NCBI GenBank assembly: GCA_937922925.1 | Contig: CALAKU010000024.1 | Coordinates: forward strand, 17,296-81,295 | Direction: 5' to 3' | From: an uncultured Arenicella sp. | GTDB lineage: Bacteria > Pseudomonadota > Gammaproteobacteria > Arenicellales > Arenicellaceae | Length of the DNA: 64,000 bases | Shown: piece by piece, positions 34,947-43,800 of the stretch | Layout: each line of letters begins with the position of its first letter | Numbering within the stretch: position 1 is the stretch's first letter | The notes under the pieces: generated by a model | Databases searched by the model: none | Seen by the model: the letters and a program-made list of their open reading frames with translations, nothing else | What the model was told of the DNA's origin: nothing | Position numbers and translations under genes: made by a program

Positions 34947-34959
34947 ATGGACTATAGTC
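34947..34959. promoter_or_regulatory. GACTATAGTC palindrome upstream of a small gene
   Basis: ATGGACTATAGTC contains a perfect 10-bp palindrome. The same 13 bases occur at 46570-46582 on the opposite strand. Here the site ends 69 bp before the GTG start of the small gene at 35029; at the other locus the gap is 59 bp, one helical turn less. A shared operator or promoter element is inferred. Confidence 0.45.
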
Positions 34960-35028
34960 TAGCTAGACTGCGCACTCTAAAATGCGATCATATAAGGGTT
35001 ACGGGGTTTCGCTAGGAAGGCGTATTGA

Positions 35029-35247
35029 GTGAGTAAGAGCATGCATATGTCGTCTATAAAGGTAGTAGCGAATAAAATTGAAGAGTTAGTTGTCTGTACT
35101 CTTCCAAATGGCGAAGAAATTGAAATCGAGATGATCGATGCTTGGGGGGACGAAGCGGGCTCTGCAGCCGACGTGGATTCAGCCTTAGATCTTTTGCAAA
35201 GCCATTTGCGAGATCAAGTTAAGGAAAAGCTAGGATTCGATGGCTAG
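35029..35247 (+). CDS. Small acidic protein of unknown function
   Basis: A GTG start at 35029 lies 8 bp after GGAAGG, an excellent ribosome binding site, which favours this start over the internal ATGs. The 72-residue product has two parts: a beta-like IKVVANKIEELVVCTLPNGEEIEIEMIDAWGDE and a helical DVDSALDLLQSHLRDQVKEKLGF. It has no membrane segment. The role is not known. It is one of two small genes in this window with the ATGGACTATAGTC element upstream. Confidence 0.65.
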   Translation: MSKSMHMSSIKVVANKIEELVVCTLPNGEEIEIEMIDAWGDEAGSAADVDSALDLLQSHLRDQVKEKLGFDG

Positions 35248-35358
35248 CTAAAGATGGTTCGATACTGATTGAGGCAAGCGTTGTCGCCAGTCTATGCTTG
35301 CGCCGCAAGTAGACGCAGGTTATAAGGATTGCTGTAAGCATTTATTTTGAGGGCGTCC

Positions 35359-35976
35359 ATGACGACCGTCATTCCATTTTCAGAGGCGTGTGAGCGCAAC
35401 AAAGATCCTATCTTAGAGATCATTACGCCGTATCTAAACGCGGTCGATCGAGTGCTGGAAATCGGCACTGGCACAGCGCAACATGCGCTTCATTTTGCCC
35501 AAGCCTGCCCGCATTTAACGTGGCAAACTACTGATCAATCGGAATACTTGGAAGGCATCCGTGCGCAACTGCAAAACACACCGCAAAGTAATGTGCTGGA
35601 ACCTTTTGAACTCGATGTCAATCAAATTGATTGGCTAGCGCATTCGCAAGACAAGTCGGCTGGCTATCCTTTGCTGTACACGGCCAATACCTTTCATATT
35701 ATGACAGAGCAGGATGTGATTGAATTTTTTGCTGGCCTGCCGAAAATAGTTAGCTCGCATGCCACGCTGATCGTCTATGGGCCGTTTAGCTATCAAGGCA
35801 AATTCACCAGCCTAAGTAATGCCGAATTTGATCAGCGATTGCGTCAACGAGGCGTCGGCAGCGGTATTCGAGATATCGACTTCTTAACTCCCTTAGCCAA
35901 TCAAGCGGGCTTTAAACTAAAGCAAGACGTGGCCATGCCCGCGAACAATCAAATACTGGTTTGGCAAAAAAGCTGA
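35359..35976 (+). CDS. DUF938 SAM-dependent methyltransferase
   Basis: ATG 35359 (MTTVIPFSEACERNKDPIL) is preferred to the TTG at 35347 because GAGGG lies 7 bp ahead. The sequence matches DUF938: FSEACERNKDPILEIITPYL, then motif I RVLEIGTGTAQHALHFAQACPHLTWQTTDQS, and later TANTFHIMTEQDVIEFFAGL and VYGPFSYQGKFTSLSNAEFDQRLRQR. The family is widely conserved and its target is unknown. Length 205 residues is normal. Confidence 0.9.
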   Translation: MTTVIPFSEACERNKDPILEIITPYLNAVDRVLEIGTGTAQHALHFAQACPHLTWQTTDQSEYLEGIRAQLQNTPQSNVLEPFELDVNQIDWLAHSQDKSAGYPLLYTANTFHIMTEQDVIEFFAGLPKIVSSHATLIVYGPFSYQGKFTSLSNAEFDQRLRQRGVGSGIRDIDFLTPLANQAGFKLKQDVAMPANNQILVWQKS

Positions 35977-36025
35977 TTAGGTAAACCTCAACTATTCTTC
36001 TCTCCGGTATATCCGGGACATACTT

Positions 36026-37291
36026 ATGAAAATAATAAAATTGATAGCGCTTTTGTTGCTTGTGTTGGCGATCGCCGCAGCTCTTTGGTTTTACCGGCCC
36101 TGGTCTGACTTTTCGCCAGCACAGATAAGTGCTTTGCAAGACCCTAGCCGCTTCCCCAGTACGTTTCGCGATATGGAATCCTACGTGCCGTTTAGCTGGG
36201 TGAAAAAAGGCAACTTGCCGGTGCGAAAGTTTGGCGAGGACAATAAAAGCCTGAATATAGAGATGGGTCATCAAGGTGCAAGTAAAGCGCTTGAAACGTT
36301 TTTACAAGAGTCGACGACTACTGCATTGATTGTGATCAAAGATGGAGTCATCCGCCATGAACAGTATCGTTTAGGCTCGTCTTCCGACTCGCGTTTTACG
36401 TCATGGTCGGTGGCTAAAAGTTTTGTGGCAACGGCGGTTATGTCAGCGCATGAACAAGGTTTGATCGAGAGTCTTGACGACACGGCTTACAAGTATGCGC
36501 CTCAATATGCGGGCACCGATTTTGGACAGACCTCCATTAAAGGGCTGTTGGCCATGAGCTCTGGCGTTGAGTTTAAAGAAGACTACTTTGCCGATGATTC
36601 GGATATTCTCCCCTTCTTTTTTAATAGTTTTGTTTTGGGCCGCAATCCAGATACCTTATTAAAACCGTTTAAACGAACTCGCCCAGAGTTCAGCGATTTT
36701 CATTACATTTCTCCGAATTCTCATGTGTTGTCCGCAGTCTTACGCGGGATCTATAAAAAGCCCTTGGCACAGATTATCAGTGAACAGCTCTGGCAACCTC
36801 TGGGCATGGAAGCCGATGCAACATGGTTGCAACACAAACCCGGGCTGCAAGGCCAAGCCCTAGGGTATTGCTGCTTGAATGCGCGTTTACGCGACTATGC
36901 CCGCTTTGGACAATTCTATGTAGACGCAATGAATGGCCGCAATAAAACGCAATTGAAATTGTCGCCACAAGTTTTGCAGTCGTTAACGGAGCCTGCCAGC
37001 GCCGCTCATGCGCCGGGGCAGGGCACTTATGCTGGCCGCGGCTATAGTTGGCATTTTTGGCTACCAGAGCGCACGCGCGGTGTATTTATGGCGTCTGGAG
37101 TTTATGGGCAATATATCTGGATGCAGCCCAAAGACAACTTGGTTATTGTAAAAACCTCGGCCGACCCAGACTTTCTCAGTCGTTTCGCTGAAACCGAATC
37201 AATGTTTAGAGCGATTGCCGCGCACTATGTGACAGGTGCGCCTGCCGCTCAATCAACGCCAGCAATCGAGCCAGTAAATGAAGCCGAATGA
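36026..37291 (+). CDS. Exported serine hydrolase, beta-lactamase class C fold
   Basis: A signal/anchor segment (IIKLIALLLLVLAIAAALWFY) starts the protein. The active-site SxxK is SWSVAKSF near residue 129-132; the second motif is YIS in FHYISPNSHVLS (usually YxN; the Ser variant is common in EstB-like members); the third conserved region is AGRGYSWHFWLPERTRG. Such proteins are D-aminopeptidases, esterases or peptidoglycan-related enzymes rather than true beta-lactamases. Its stop overlaps the start of the YcaQ gene by 4 bp (ATGA), showing translational coupling. The pairing of an exported serine hydrolase with a DNA glycosylase is unexplained. Confidence 0.88.
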   Translation: MKIIKLIALLLLVLAIAAALWFYRPWSDFSPAQISALQDPSRFPSTFRDMESYVPFSWVKKGNLPVRKFGEDNKSLNIEMGHQGASKALETFLQESTTTALIVIKDGVIRHEQYRLGSSSDSRFTSWSVAKSFVATAVMSAHEQGLIESLDDTAYKYAPQYAGTDFGQTSIKGLLAMSSGVEFKEDYFADDSDILPFFFNSFVLGRNPDTLLKPFKRTRPEFSDFHYISPNSHVLSAVLRGIYKKPLAQIISEQLWQPLGMEADATWLQHKPGLQGQALGYCCLNARLRDYARFGQFYVDAMNGRNKTQLKLSPQVLQSLTEPASAAHAPGQGTYAGRGYSWHFWLPERTRGVFMASGVYGQYIWMQPKDNLVIVKTSADPDFLSRFAETESMFRAIAAHYVTGAPAAQSTPAIEPVNEAE

Positions 37292-38415
37292 TCAAGCTCA
37301 GTGCAGAGCAGGCACGCCGCCTAGTTGTCAATAGTCAAGGAGTCTACGCGGCCGCAAAACTCGGTACTGGCGCGACGGCGGTCGCTGAGATACTCAAACG
37401 ACTGAGCTATGTGCAAATCGATACCATTTCGGTGGTCGAAAGAGCGCATCATCACGTGTTCTGGTCACGCCATCCAAAGTATCAACATTCTTGGCTCGAT
37501 AAGGCTCTCGAAGAAAAGCTGGCATTTGAATATTGGTCGCATGCGGCTGCGTATTTGCCAATGCGTGACTATCGTTACTCCTTGCCTAAGAAGCGAGAGC
37601 TAGCTGGCGGTGGAAAACATTGGTTCGATAAAGACCCGCAACAAGCAAAGTATGTTTTAGACGTAATCCGTGAACGCGGGCCGATGATGGCGCGAGACTT
37701 TAAGCAAGCCCGATCCATCAAAAATCCCGGTTGGGGTGATCGTAAACCCGCCAAACAAGCCTTGGAGCGCCTGTTTATGGAGGGCGAGCTGATGATCGCC
37801 CGGCGAGACAACTTCCAAAAGGTTTTTGATCTTACTGAGCGAGTATTGCCCTCAGACATTGACAACAGCCTACCAAGTAATGGCGAATTTCTTGATTATC
37901 TAATCTTTAGATGTTTGGATGCGCAAGGTATCGCGACGGCGGCTCAAATCGCTTATTTAAGAAAAGGCATGGCGGCCAAGGTGCAACAACGTTGTTTGGT
38001 TCTTTGCGCACAAGGGCACTTAAAAGAGGCAAGGGTTAACAATCAAACGTATTTCCTTAAAGCGAGTTTCGAGGCATTGATTAGCCAGCGCATTCCAAAA
38101 ACAAGCATTAAGATTTTATCGCCGTTTGATAATCTGCTTATCCAGCGCCAACGCGCTAGCGATATTTTTGATTTTGATTATCAAATCGAATGCTATGTAC
38201 CCGCGCCCAAACGTCAATATGGTTACTTTGTACTCCCCATTTTACAAGGCACTCGATTTATTGGGCGAGTTGATGCTCGCGCAGATCGCAAACGCAAAGT
38301 ACTCGAATTAAACGGATTATGGTTTGAATCAGACCGCGCTAAATCGGCCAAGGATGAAGTGGTAAATGCGCTTGAAAAATTTGCCGACTTTAATCAGGTG
38401 GAATTCCAAGCTTAG
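37288..38415 (+). CDS. ycaQ: YcaQ-type winged-helix DNA glycosylase
   Basis: The protein matches the HTH_42/YcaQ family of about 370-400 residues: LSAEQARRLVVNSQGVY, the catalytic-type Q-x-D in YVQIDTISVVERAHHHVFWSRHPKY, YWSHAAAYLPMRDYRY, and ILSPFDNLLIQRQRASDIFDFDY and FIGRVDARADRKRK near the end. YcaQ (also called AlkX) of E. coli removes crosslinked or alkylated bases and protects from interstrand crosslinks. The QLD/QID form of the motif is retained, so activity is expected. ATG 37288 overlaps the previous stop by 4 bp. Confidence 0.9.
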   Translation: MIKLSAEQARRLVVNSQGVYAAAKLGTGATAVAEILKRLSYVQIDTISVVERAHHHVFWSRHPKYQHSWLDKALEEKLAFEYWSHAAAYLPMRDYRYSLPKKRELAGGGKHWFDKDPQQAKYVLDVIRERGPMMARDFKQARSIKNPGWGDRKPAKQALERLFMEGELMIARRDNFQKVFDLTERVLPSDIDNSLPSNGEFLDYLIFRCLDAQGIATAAQIAYLRKGMAAKVQQRCLVLCAQGHLKEARVNNQTYFLKASFEALISQRIPKTSIKILSPFDNLLIQRQRASDIFDFDYQIECYVPAPKRQYGYFVLPILQGTRFIGRVDARADRKRKVLELNGLWFESDRAKSAKDEVVNALEKFADFNQVEFQA

Positions 38416-38416
38416 C

Positions 38417-38444
38417 GATGCACAGGTTTAGATGCACATGGCTT
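38417..38444. repeat. 14-bp near tandem duplication after ycaQ
   Basis: GATGCACAGGTTTA is followed at once by GATGCACATGG, just after the YcaQ stop codon. Confidence 0.5.
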
Positions 38445-38517
38445 TCACAGATAAGAATAAGCCTTGACGTTCTGCGTTTATAGTCCGCTTATCGCAGACA
38501 CTCACTCAAAACTCGAT

Positions 38518-38685
38518 ATGTTTTCCCTATTCAAGACCGACCCGAGTAAAGCCTTACAAAAACAATATGACAAACTGTTGGCAGACGCTATGCAAGCTCA
38601 GCGAAAGGGCGACATTCGCTTATATTCACAGTTGAGCCAAGAAGCTGAAGATGTATTAAAAAAATTAGACTCTCAGAAAGAGTAA
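38518..38685 (+). CDS. DUF6435 (Lacal_2735) family small protein
   Basis: I use ATG 38518 (MFSLFKTDPSKALQKQYDKLL), giving 55 residues, as the family always begins MFSxFKxDP. The remainder is AMQAQRKGDIRLYSQLSQEAEDVLKKLD, a two-helix arrangement. The track start at 38464 is a GTG-like/alternative codon with no support. Function unknown; found in many marine bacteria. Alone between ycaQ and the DUF2147 gene. Confidence 0.85.
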   Translation: MFSLFKTDPSKALQKQYDKLLADAMQAQRKGDIRLYSQLSQEAEDVLKKLDSQKE

Positions 38686-38740
38686 AAAATTCAAGTTTAA
38701 GAAACGGTTTTGGGTGTATTGAGCGGCCGCACTTTTGCGA

Positions 38741-39184
38741 CTATTCAGTCTCGTTATTAGATTGCTCAATAACTTGAGTCCAAACCTGTGTTTGGCAAAA
38801 AAACGCGATACAGCCCTTTACTTGCAGTGCGCCATCATCGAGGCGTTTGATAATTGATTTATAGGTTTTATCAGCCTCGGGGTCGTAGATTTTGCCACCA
38901 CGCCAGTCTTTTTTTCGGGCGTCGAAACCTTCAAGAATCGTAAGCCCCAGTACTTTTTTACCGGCTTTATTAACGGCTGTCTCCGCGGTCATGCCTTCTT
39001 CCAAACTATCTGGGCTTATCCAAACAACGGTGCCACAGGGAGTGCCATCGCCACAATCGGCAATTTGAATATGTGAATTTTTCTTTTGAGTAAGAAACGT
39101 GCCGTAGACATCAAGGCCATTGGCCCAGCTTGTGACAGGAGCCATCAACAAGATGACAAGCATTATTACGTTTGGCTTTTTCAT
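38741..39184 (-). CDS. DUF2147 periplasmic protein
   Basis: The start is set at ATG 39184 (MKKPNVIMLVILLMAPVTSWA), a clear signal peptide with AGGAG 8 bp upstream, rather than at 39238. The mature domain is the DUF2147 lipocalin-like barrel: VYGTFLTQKKNSHIQIADCGDGTPCGTVVWI, KVLGLTILEGF, DWRGGKIYDPEADKTYKSIIKRLDDGALQVKGCIAFFCQTQVWTQV. Four Cys are present. The family is widespread and of unknown function, with suggested roles in periplasmic ligand binding. The CSLREA gene is 74 bp upstream on the same strand. Confidence 0.92.
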   Translation of the reverse strand: MKKPNVIMLVILLMAPVTSWANGLDVYGTFLTQKKNSHIQIADCGDGTPCGTVVWISPDSLEEGMTAETAVNKAGKKVLGLTILEGFDARKKDWRGGKIYDPEADKTYKSIIKRLDDGALQVKGCIAFFCQTQVWTQVIEQSNNETE

Positions 39185-39258
39185 GTATTTAACTCCTATC
39201 ATCAATGCCGACTTTTGCGGGCGTGGGTTGGTGTTCAAAGGTGCTTACTTCGCGGCAA

Positions 39259-40584
39259 TCAATTTACTTCAACCGCGCCTACGTCACATTCTCCGGCTAA
39301 AGTAATAACTGCGATGGCGTCATTTTGAGCCACAATCGGGAGGCTAAGGCTGCCACCGTCACGCGGCTGGTCGCGCTGGTCTCGATTGGTACATATATCG
39401 ATGTTGCCAGTATCTAACGCTGGGCTATCGGCATCGGGTAAATGAGTTTGTGTATTACCACCATTGTCTGTGAGATTGCCAAGCATGGGGTCGATGGCTC
39501 TTGCGTTGTTTGAACAACCGCCGTTTTCAATAATGCTCGCTTGGTCAATCCTGAAAGTAGAATAGCCATCAATGCTGCAGTCAGGTCCCACACCAAATTC
39601 GCCGCCCATTATACTATTTGAAAAATTGACCGCTGAATTGGTGTATGTGACGCTGGCTTCACGTTGGATGTTGATATTGCTCGGTTGGTTGAAGTTGTTG
39701 CTGCGATTAGCATAAACCGTTGAGTTGCGAATATTGGTCGTGCTGCCGTAGATTCCGATACCGCCGACGTTGTTGGTTGACGTGTTTGACGACACTGTTG
39801 AATTAAGCAAAATTAAGCTGGTGTCTAAGCCCGAGGTGATTCCGGCGGCACTGCCATCAGAACGATTGCCGCTCACCGTCGTATTCTCAATTACCGCTCC
39901 GCCACCAAAGAGTACTTGAATGCCGGTCGAGTATTGCGCTCGATTGTCAGTGAACGAAGAGCTGTTGATAATAAAGTTGGAGTTGACACCTCGAAACCCA
40001 GCTCCGCCTCGATCAGCTTCATTACCATAGACCTCCACATTGTAGGCCTCCACTCGGCTCTCGACCGCATTCAATGCCGCGCCTCGGCTCGAGTAGTTTC
40101 CATACAGTTTGCTATTGGAAAGAATCAGTGTCGAGCTATTCAGCGCAACGGCTCCGCCATCGTTAGACGAGCTATTACCTTGCAGTGTCATCGAATCAAT
40201 ACTGACCGTCGAATTCGAAATATTGAATGCTCGGCTTCTCAAGGAACTGCTAATGTACGTGCCGTTTCCTTCTATCGAGACATTTAAATTTTCAATCGAA
40301 ATCTCTGAATTATCCAGATCAATGATTGGGGTGTCGTTACCTAGCGGGTCGATGACAATTCGATCGTTCACGCCGAATGCTTCACCTGTGTTGAAACAAC
40401 CGTTGTCTAAGGTCGGTTCACCAAGCAGCGCGATTGCTTCGCGTAATGAGCAGCCATCTACGGATACCGTGCTGTCTTCTTCGGTATTAACAGTGATTAA
40501 TGCCGCATGACTAATCGGGGTGGCGATTAAAGGACAGGCGCTAATGGCTAGCAATGCGCTATTGAGCCGATTTAAGGGAGGCAT
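39259..40584 (-). CDS. CSLREA-domain secreted beta-helix protein
   Basis: The signal peptide (NRLNSALLAISACPLIATPISHA) is followed by a CSLREA domain: ITVNTEEDSTVSVDGCSLREAIALL, then beta-helix rungs (NNVGGIGIYGSTTNIRNSTVYAN, DGGAVALNSSTLILSNSKLYGN) and a C-terminal choice-of-anchor Q region with NGGNTQTHLPDADSPALDTG and RDQRDQPR...CDVGAVEV. Length 441 is normal. The protein should be exported; the final anchor region is typical of this family. It shares its architecture with the larger beta-helix protein at 12659-16531 and is divergent from the giant 1704-residue protein gene, which may be co-regulated with it. Confidence 0.9.
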   Translation of the reverse strand: MPPLNRLNSALLAISACPLIATPISHAALITVNTEEDSTVSVDGCSLREAIALLGEPTLDNGCFNTGEAFGVNDRIVIDPLGNDTPIIDLDNSEISIENLNVSIEGNGTYISSSLRSRAFNISNSTVSIDSMTLQGNSSSNDGGAVALNSSTLILSNSKLYGNYSSRGAALNAVESRVEAYNVEVYGNEADRGGAGFRGVNSNFIINSSSFTDNRAQYSTGIQVLFGGGAVIENTTVSGNRSDGSAAGITSGLDTSLILLNSTVSSNTSTNNVGGIGIYGSTTNIRNSTVYANRSNNFNQPSNINIQREASVTYTNSAVNFSNSIMGGEFGVGPDCSIDGYSTFRIDQASIIENGGCSNNARAIDPMLGNLTDNGGNTQTHLPDADSPALDTGNIDICTNRDQRDQPRDGGSLSLPIVAQNDAIAVITLAGECDVGAVEVN

Positions 40585-40625
40585 GCGTTTTCTCTTTAAA
40601 GCTGGATTACTTGCATTTTCAAAAT

Positions 40626-40653
40626 AATACCACTAACTTGATTTGGTGGTATT
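40626..40653. promoter_or_regulatory. Inverted repeat between divergent CSLREA and giant-protein genes
   Basis: AATACCAC (40626-40633) and GTGGTATT (40646-40653) form an 8-bp inverted repeat with a 12-base spacer. It is 41 bp upstream of the CSLREA gene start and 155 bp from the giant gene start, in the 224-bp shared promoter region. Operator or leader hairpin are both possible. Confidence 0.35.
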
Positions 40654-40808
40654 GCCGGGCTTAGATAAGATTCAATGAACGTTTTTTTAGCGAGGTTGGT
40701 TATATAAAAACTGTGTTCTCGACTAGTCCTTTTGTCGCATAGTTTTTATAGTTTTATGGGTTATTCTTGCTCAATAAAAAAAACGATAACAATAAATAAG
40801 GGTGAAAT

Positions 40809-43800
40809 ATGGGCAAATTTGAGGCGTCTATGAGGGCTGTCAGGGCGTTAGGGCAGCTTGTGTGTTTTGCAGTGGTACTGCTTAGCGGTTGTTTATTGCT
40901 GCCATCGACCGCCTCGGCGCAGGCCTTCACTTTAAGTGGATCAATCGAATTACCTGCTGGGCGCAGTGCGGATGAAGATATTTCATTTTCGGTGCAGGCG
41001 CGGCGCACTCCAACCTTTGTACTTGTATCATCGTCGCCGGCGGCCGACATCAGTGCTGGGACCACCTCCGCTGATTTTAGTATGACGATCAGCGATGCGC
41101 GCAACAATGGCGAGGATTGGACTCTCGTCTACTTTTGTAACTCCGGTTGTGAGGGTTTAGGCACACCGGGCGTCCACAACGAGGCCACCGGCACTCAATT
41201 GCTGATACCAGGATTTGAAGCAACTACATTTACTAGCGACACAACTGACATTGTATTTCCTATTTTAAAGGGCGACATCATCAGCGGGTCTATTTCATTG
41301 CCCAATGATCAAGTTGCACCTGCAGGTGGCTTGCAAGTTCGTGTTCGTCTTGTAAATACGGTGAACCCTTTTGAATTTGTTAACGGGCTTTTTCTCACTA
41401 TTCCCGAAAACGCAAATTCGGTGGATTACAGCATTACCTCAGATTTGAGCGATACCGACAATCGTTATCGAATCAGTTACGATTGCGATTCAAGTTGCGA
41501 AGGCTTGTATCTTGATCGAGGCTTTTCTGCCGGTGCCGCGACCGTGGTCGCAGAGAGTGATGCAGTGCTGGTCAATGGCGGCAGCGACGTATCGCCCATT
41601 AATCTCACCTTGCTTTCAGCTAGTCAAATCAGTGGTGAAGTGGTTATGCCAGACGAAGTGGCGACGCCGGCGGGAGGCCTAAGCTTACGAGTAAATGCAG
41701 TTGATGTCGATGATACATCGACGTCAATCTCACAGACGATCACCATCGACGAAAACTCGGATCGACAAAATTACTCCATTCCCATCCCTGGCAACACATC
41801 CGCAAGATGGTTAGTGACTTACTCTTGCAATAATGCCTGCGAGGGATTTTCCAGATTAGGAAATCGCTACAGCGATCAAGGCACGGTCACGGCATTCGAA
41901 GCCCAAACCTTGTTAACAGGCAGTTTGAGTTACGGCGATATTAACTTCAATGTGCTCGAAGAGCGCACCATCAGTGGCACGGTCTCTCTGCCCGGTGGAG
42001 CCGTCGCTGACGAAGATATTTCGGTTCAAGTATTTGTCAGTGACCAGAACGACATTGCTCAAGTCAATAGTACCGGGGTTACCATTTTGAGCGGAGAGTC
42101 GAGCGTTGCCTATGAATTAGAAATGCCAGACCTAGCCAATTTGGAAACCGACTATCGAGTTAGGTATTCCTGTAGTAGCTGCACACTATTTCAAACGTCT
42201 GGCTTTTACACCACTACCGGTACCGTCAGTAATTTTAGCGATTCAAGCACGGTTGCCGACGATGCTGATCAGAACAACATTGATCTCACTTTATTACCAC
42301 CAACTACCATCAGCGGTTCGATCAGTGTGCCCGGAGCCACACTCACTACGCCATTGATGATTGAGGTTGTGGCGCGCAATCGTCGCGATCCCAACGACAG
42401 ACAAGCCACACAAGTGACAGTGCCGGCCAACGATACAAATGCCGCGGCTTTCAGTGTGCCAATTTCATCGTCTGATCGAGATCAGTGGTTTATCAGTTAC
42501 GAGTGTCCGAATGGTTGCCCTGGGTTTTTACAACCGGCCTTTTTTGCCGCCGATAACGGGGCCACGGTTAACTCAGGCGACGCTGATGAATTTGAGGGCG
42601 GCACGGATGTCACAGGCATTCAATTTTCTCTATTAGCCTCAAGAAGGATCAGTGGCACCATCAGCTACCCCGACGACGTGCAACCACCAGCCGAAGGGGC
42701 CATGATCCAAATATCGGCGCGCGACGAGAACGTGACGACGACACCGTTTGTTATTGTTCAACAAACGGTTACCGTGTTGCCAAGTCAGGTTGCTGATCAG
42801 GCGGCGAGTATCGACTATGTTTTAGATACGGTGCCCGATGACAATGCGGCTTGGCGCGTTAGTTATTCCTGCTTGAGCGGCTGCGACGGAATCGTTGACG
42901 GCGGTTTTTACAGCAGCACAGGTACCGTCTCAAACTTTGGAGATATCACTCTTCTAGAAGTAGCTGATTTACCCTTCGACAATATCGATCTCGATCTGAT
43001 TAAAGCCGACACTATCAGCGGAACTTTGAGCTTAAACAGTGATCAAGTCGCTCCGGCGGCAGGCTTTCCGTTCAGAATCACCGTCGATTCTGGGCCTTCT
43101 ACGCCGATCTTTTTTGAATTCGTAACGATTGAAGATGGCCAAAACTCAGTCGATTACTCGGTTAAAACGATAAGCGATGACAATGTAAATTGGCGGGTGC
43201 AACACAGCTGCGCAGGCGATTGCGGCAGTAATGTAATCAGGGGCTTCTATGCTGGAGACACGACCACGCCGCTGCCAGACGAGTCGCTAGCTTTGTCGGG
43301 CGGCAACGACCACTTTGATATTAATATGGAAACCCTGGCCGCTTTTGAAATTTCAGGCATGGTGGCGTTACCGGCAAACGAAGTTGCGCCACTGGGAGGT
43401 TTTGAGGTCAGCATTGATGCTTTTGATTCGGTGAATCAAGAATTTTCTCAAATCCGCCCGACCATCCCACAGGGCATGAACTCAACCCCTTATAGCTTGC
43501 CGATTAACCCAGACGAATCCGCCCGTTGGCGAGTTCGATATTCGTGCTTTAACCAACCGCAATGTGTGGGTAAGCTGGATTCAGCCGACCATGTAGGTTC
43601 GCCTGTTGGAACCGGCGAAGGGCTTGCAACGCAATTTGTCGGGGGCCAAGATCATCCCAATGTGTTGTTGACCATACTGAACGGGCGAACCATCTCTGGG
43701 TCGGTAAGCTTACCCGGTGGCCAATTGGCGCAAGGCGAAGACGTTGTTTTGTCGGTAAGTGTGCTGCCCATGTCCGGCCCGTTTGTAAGCAGCGATTCAC

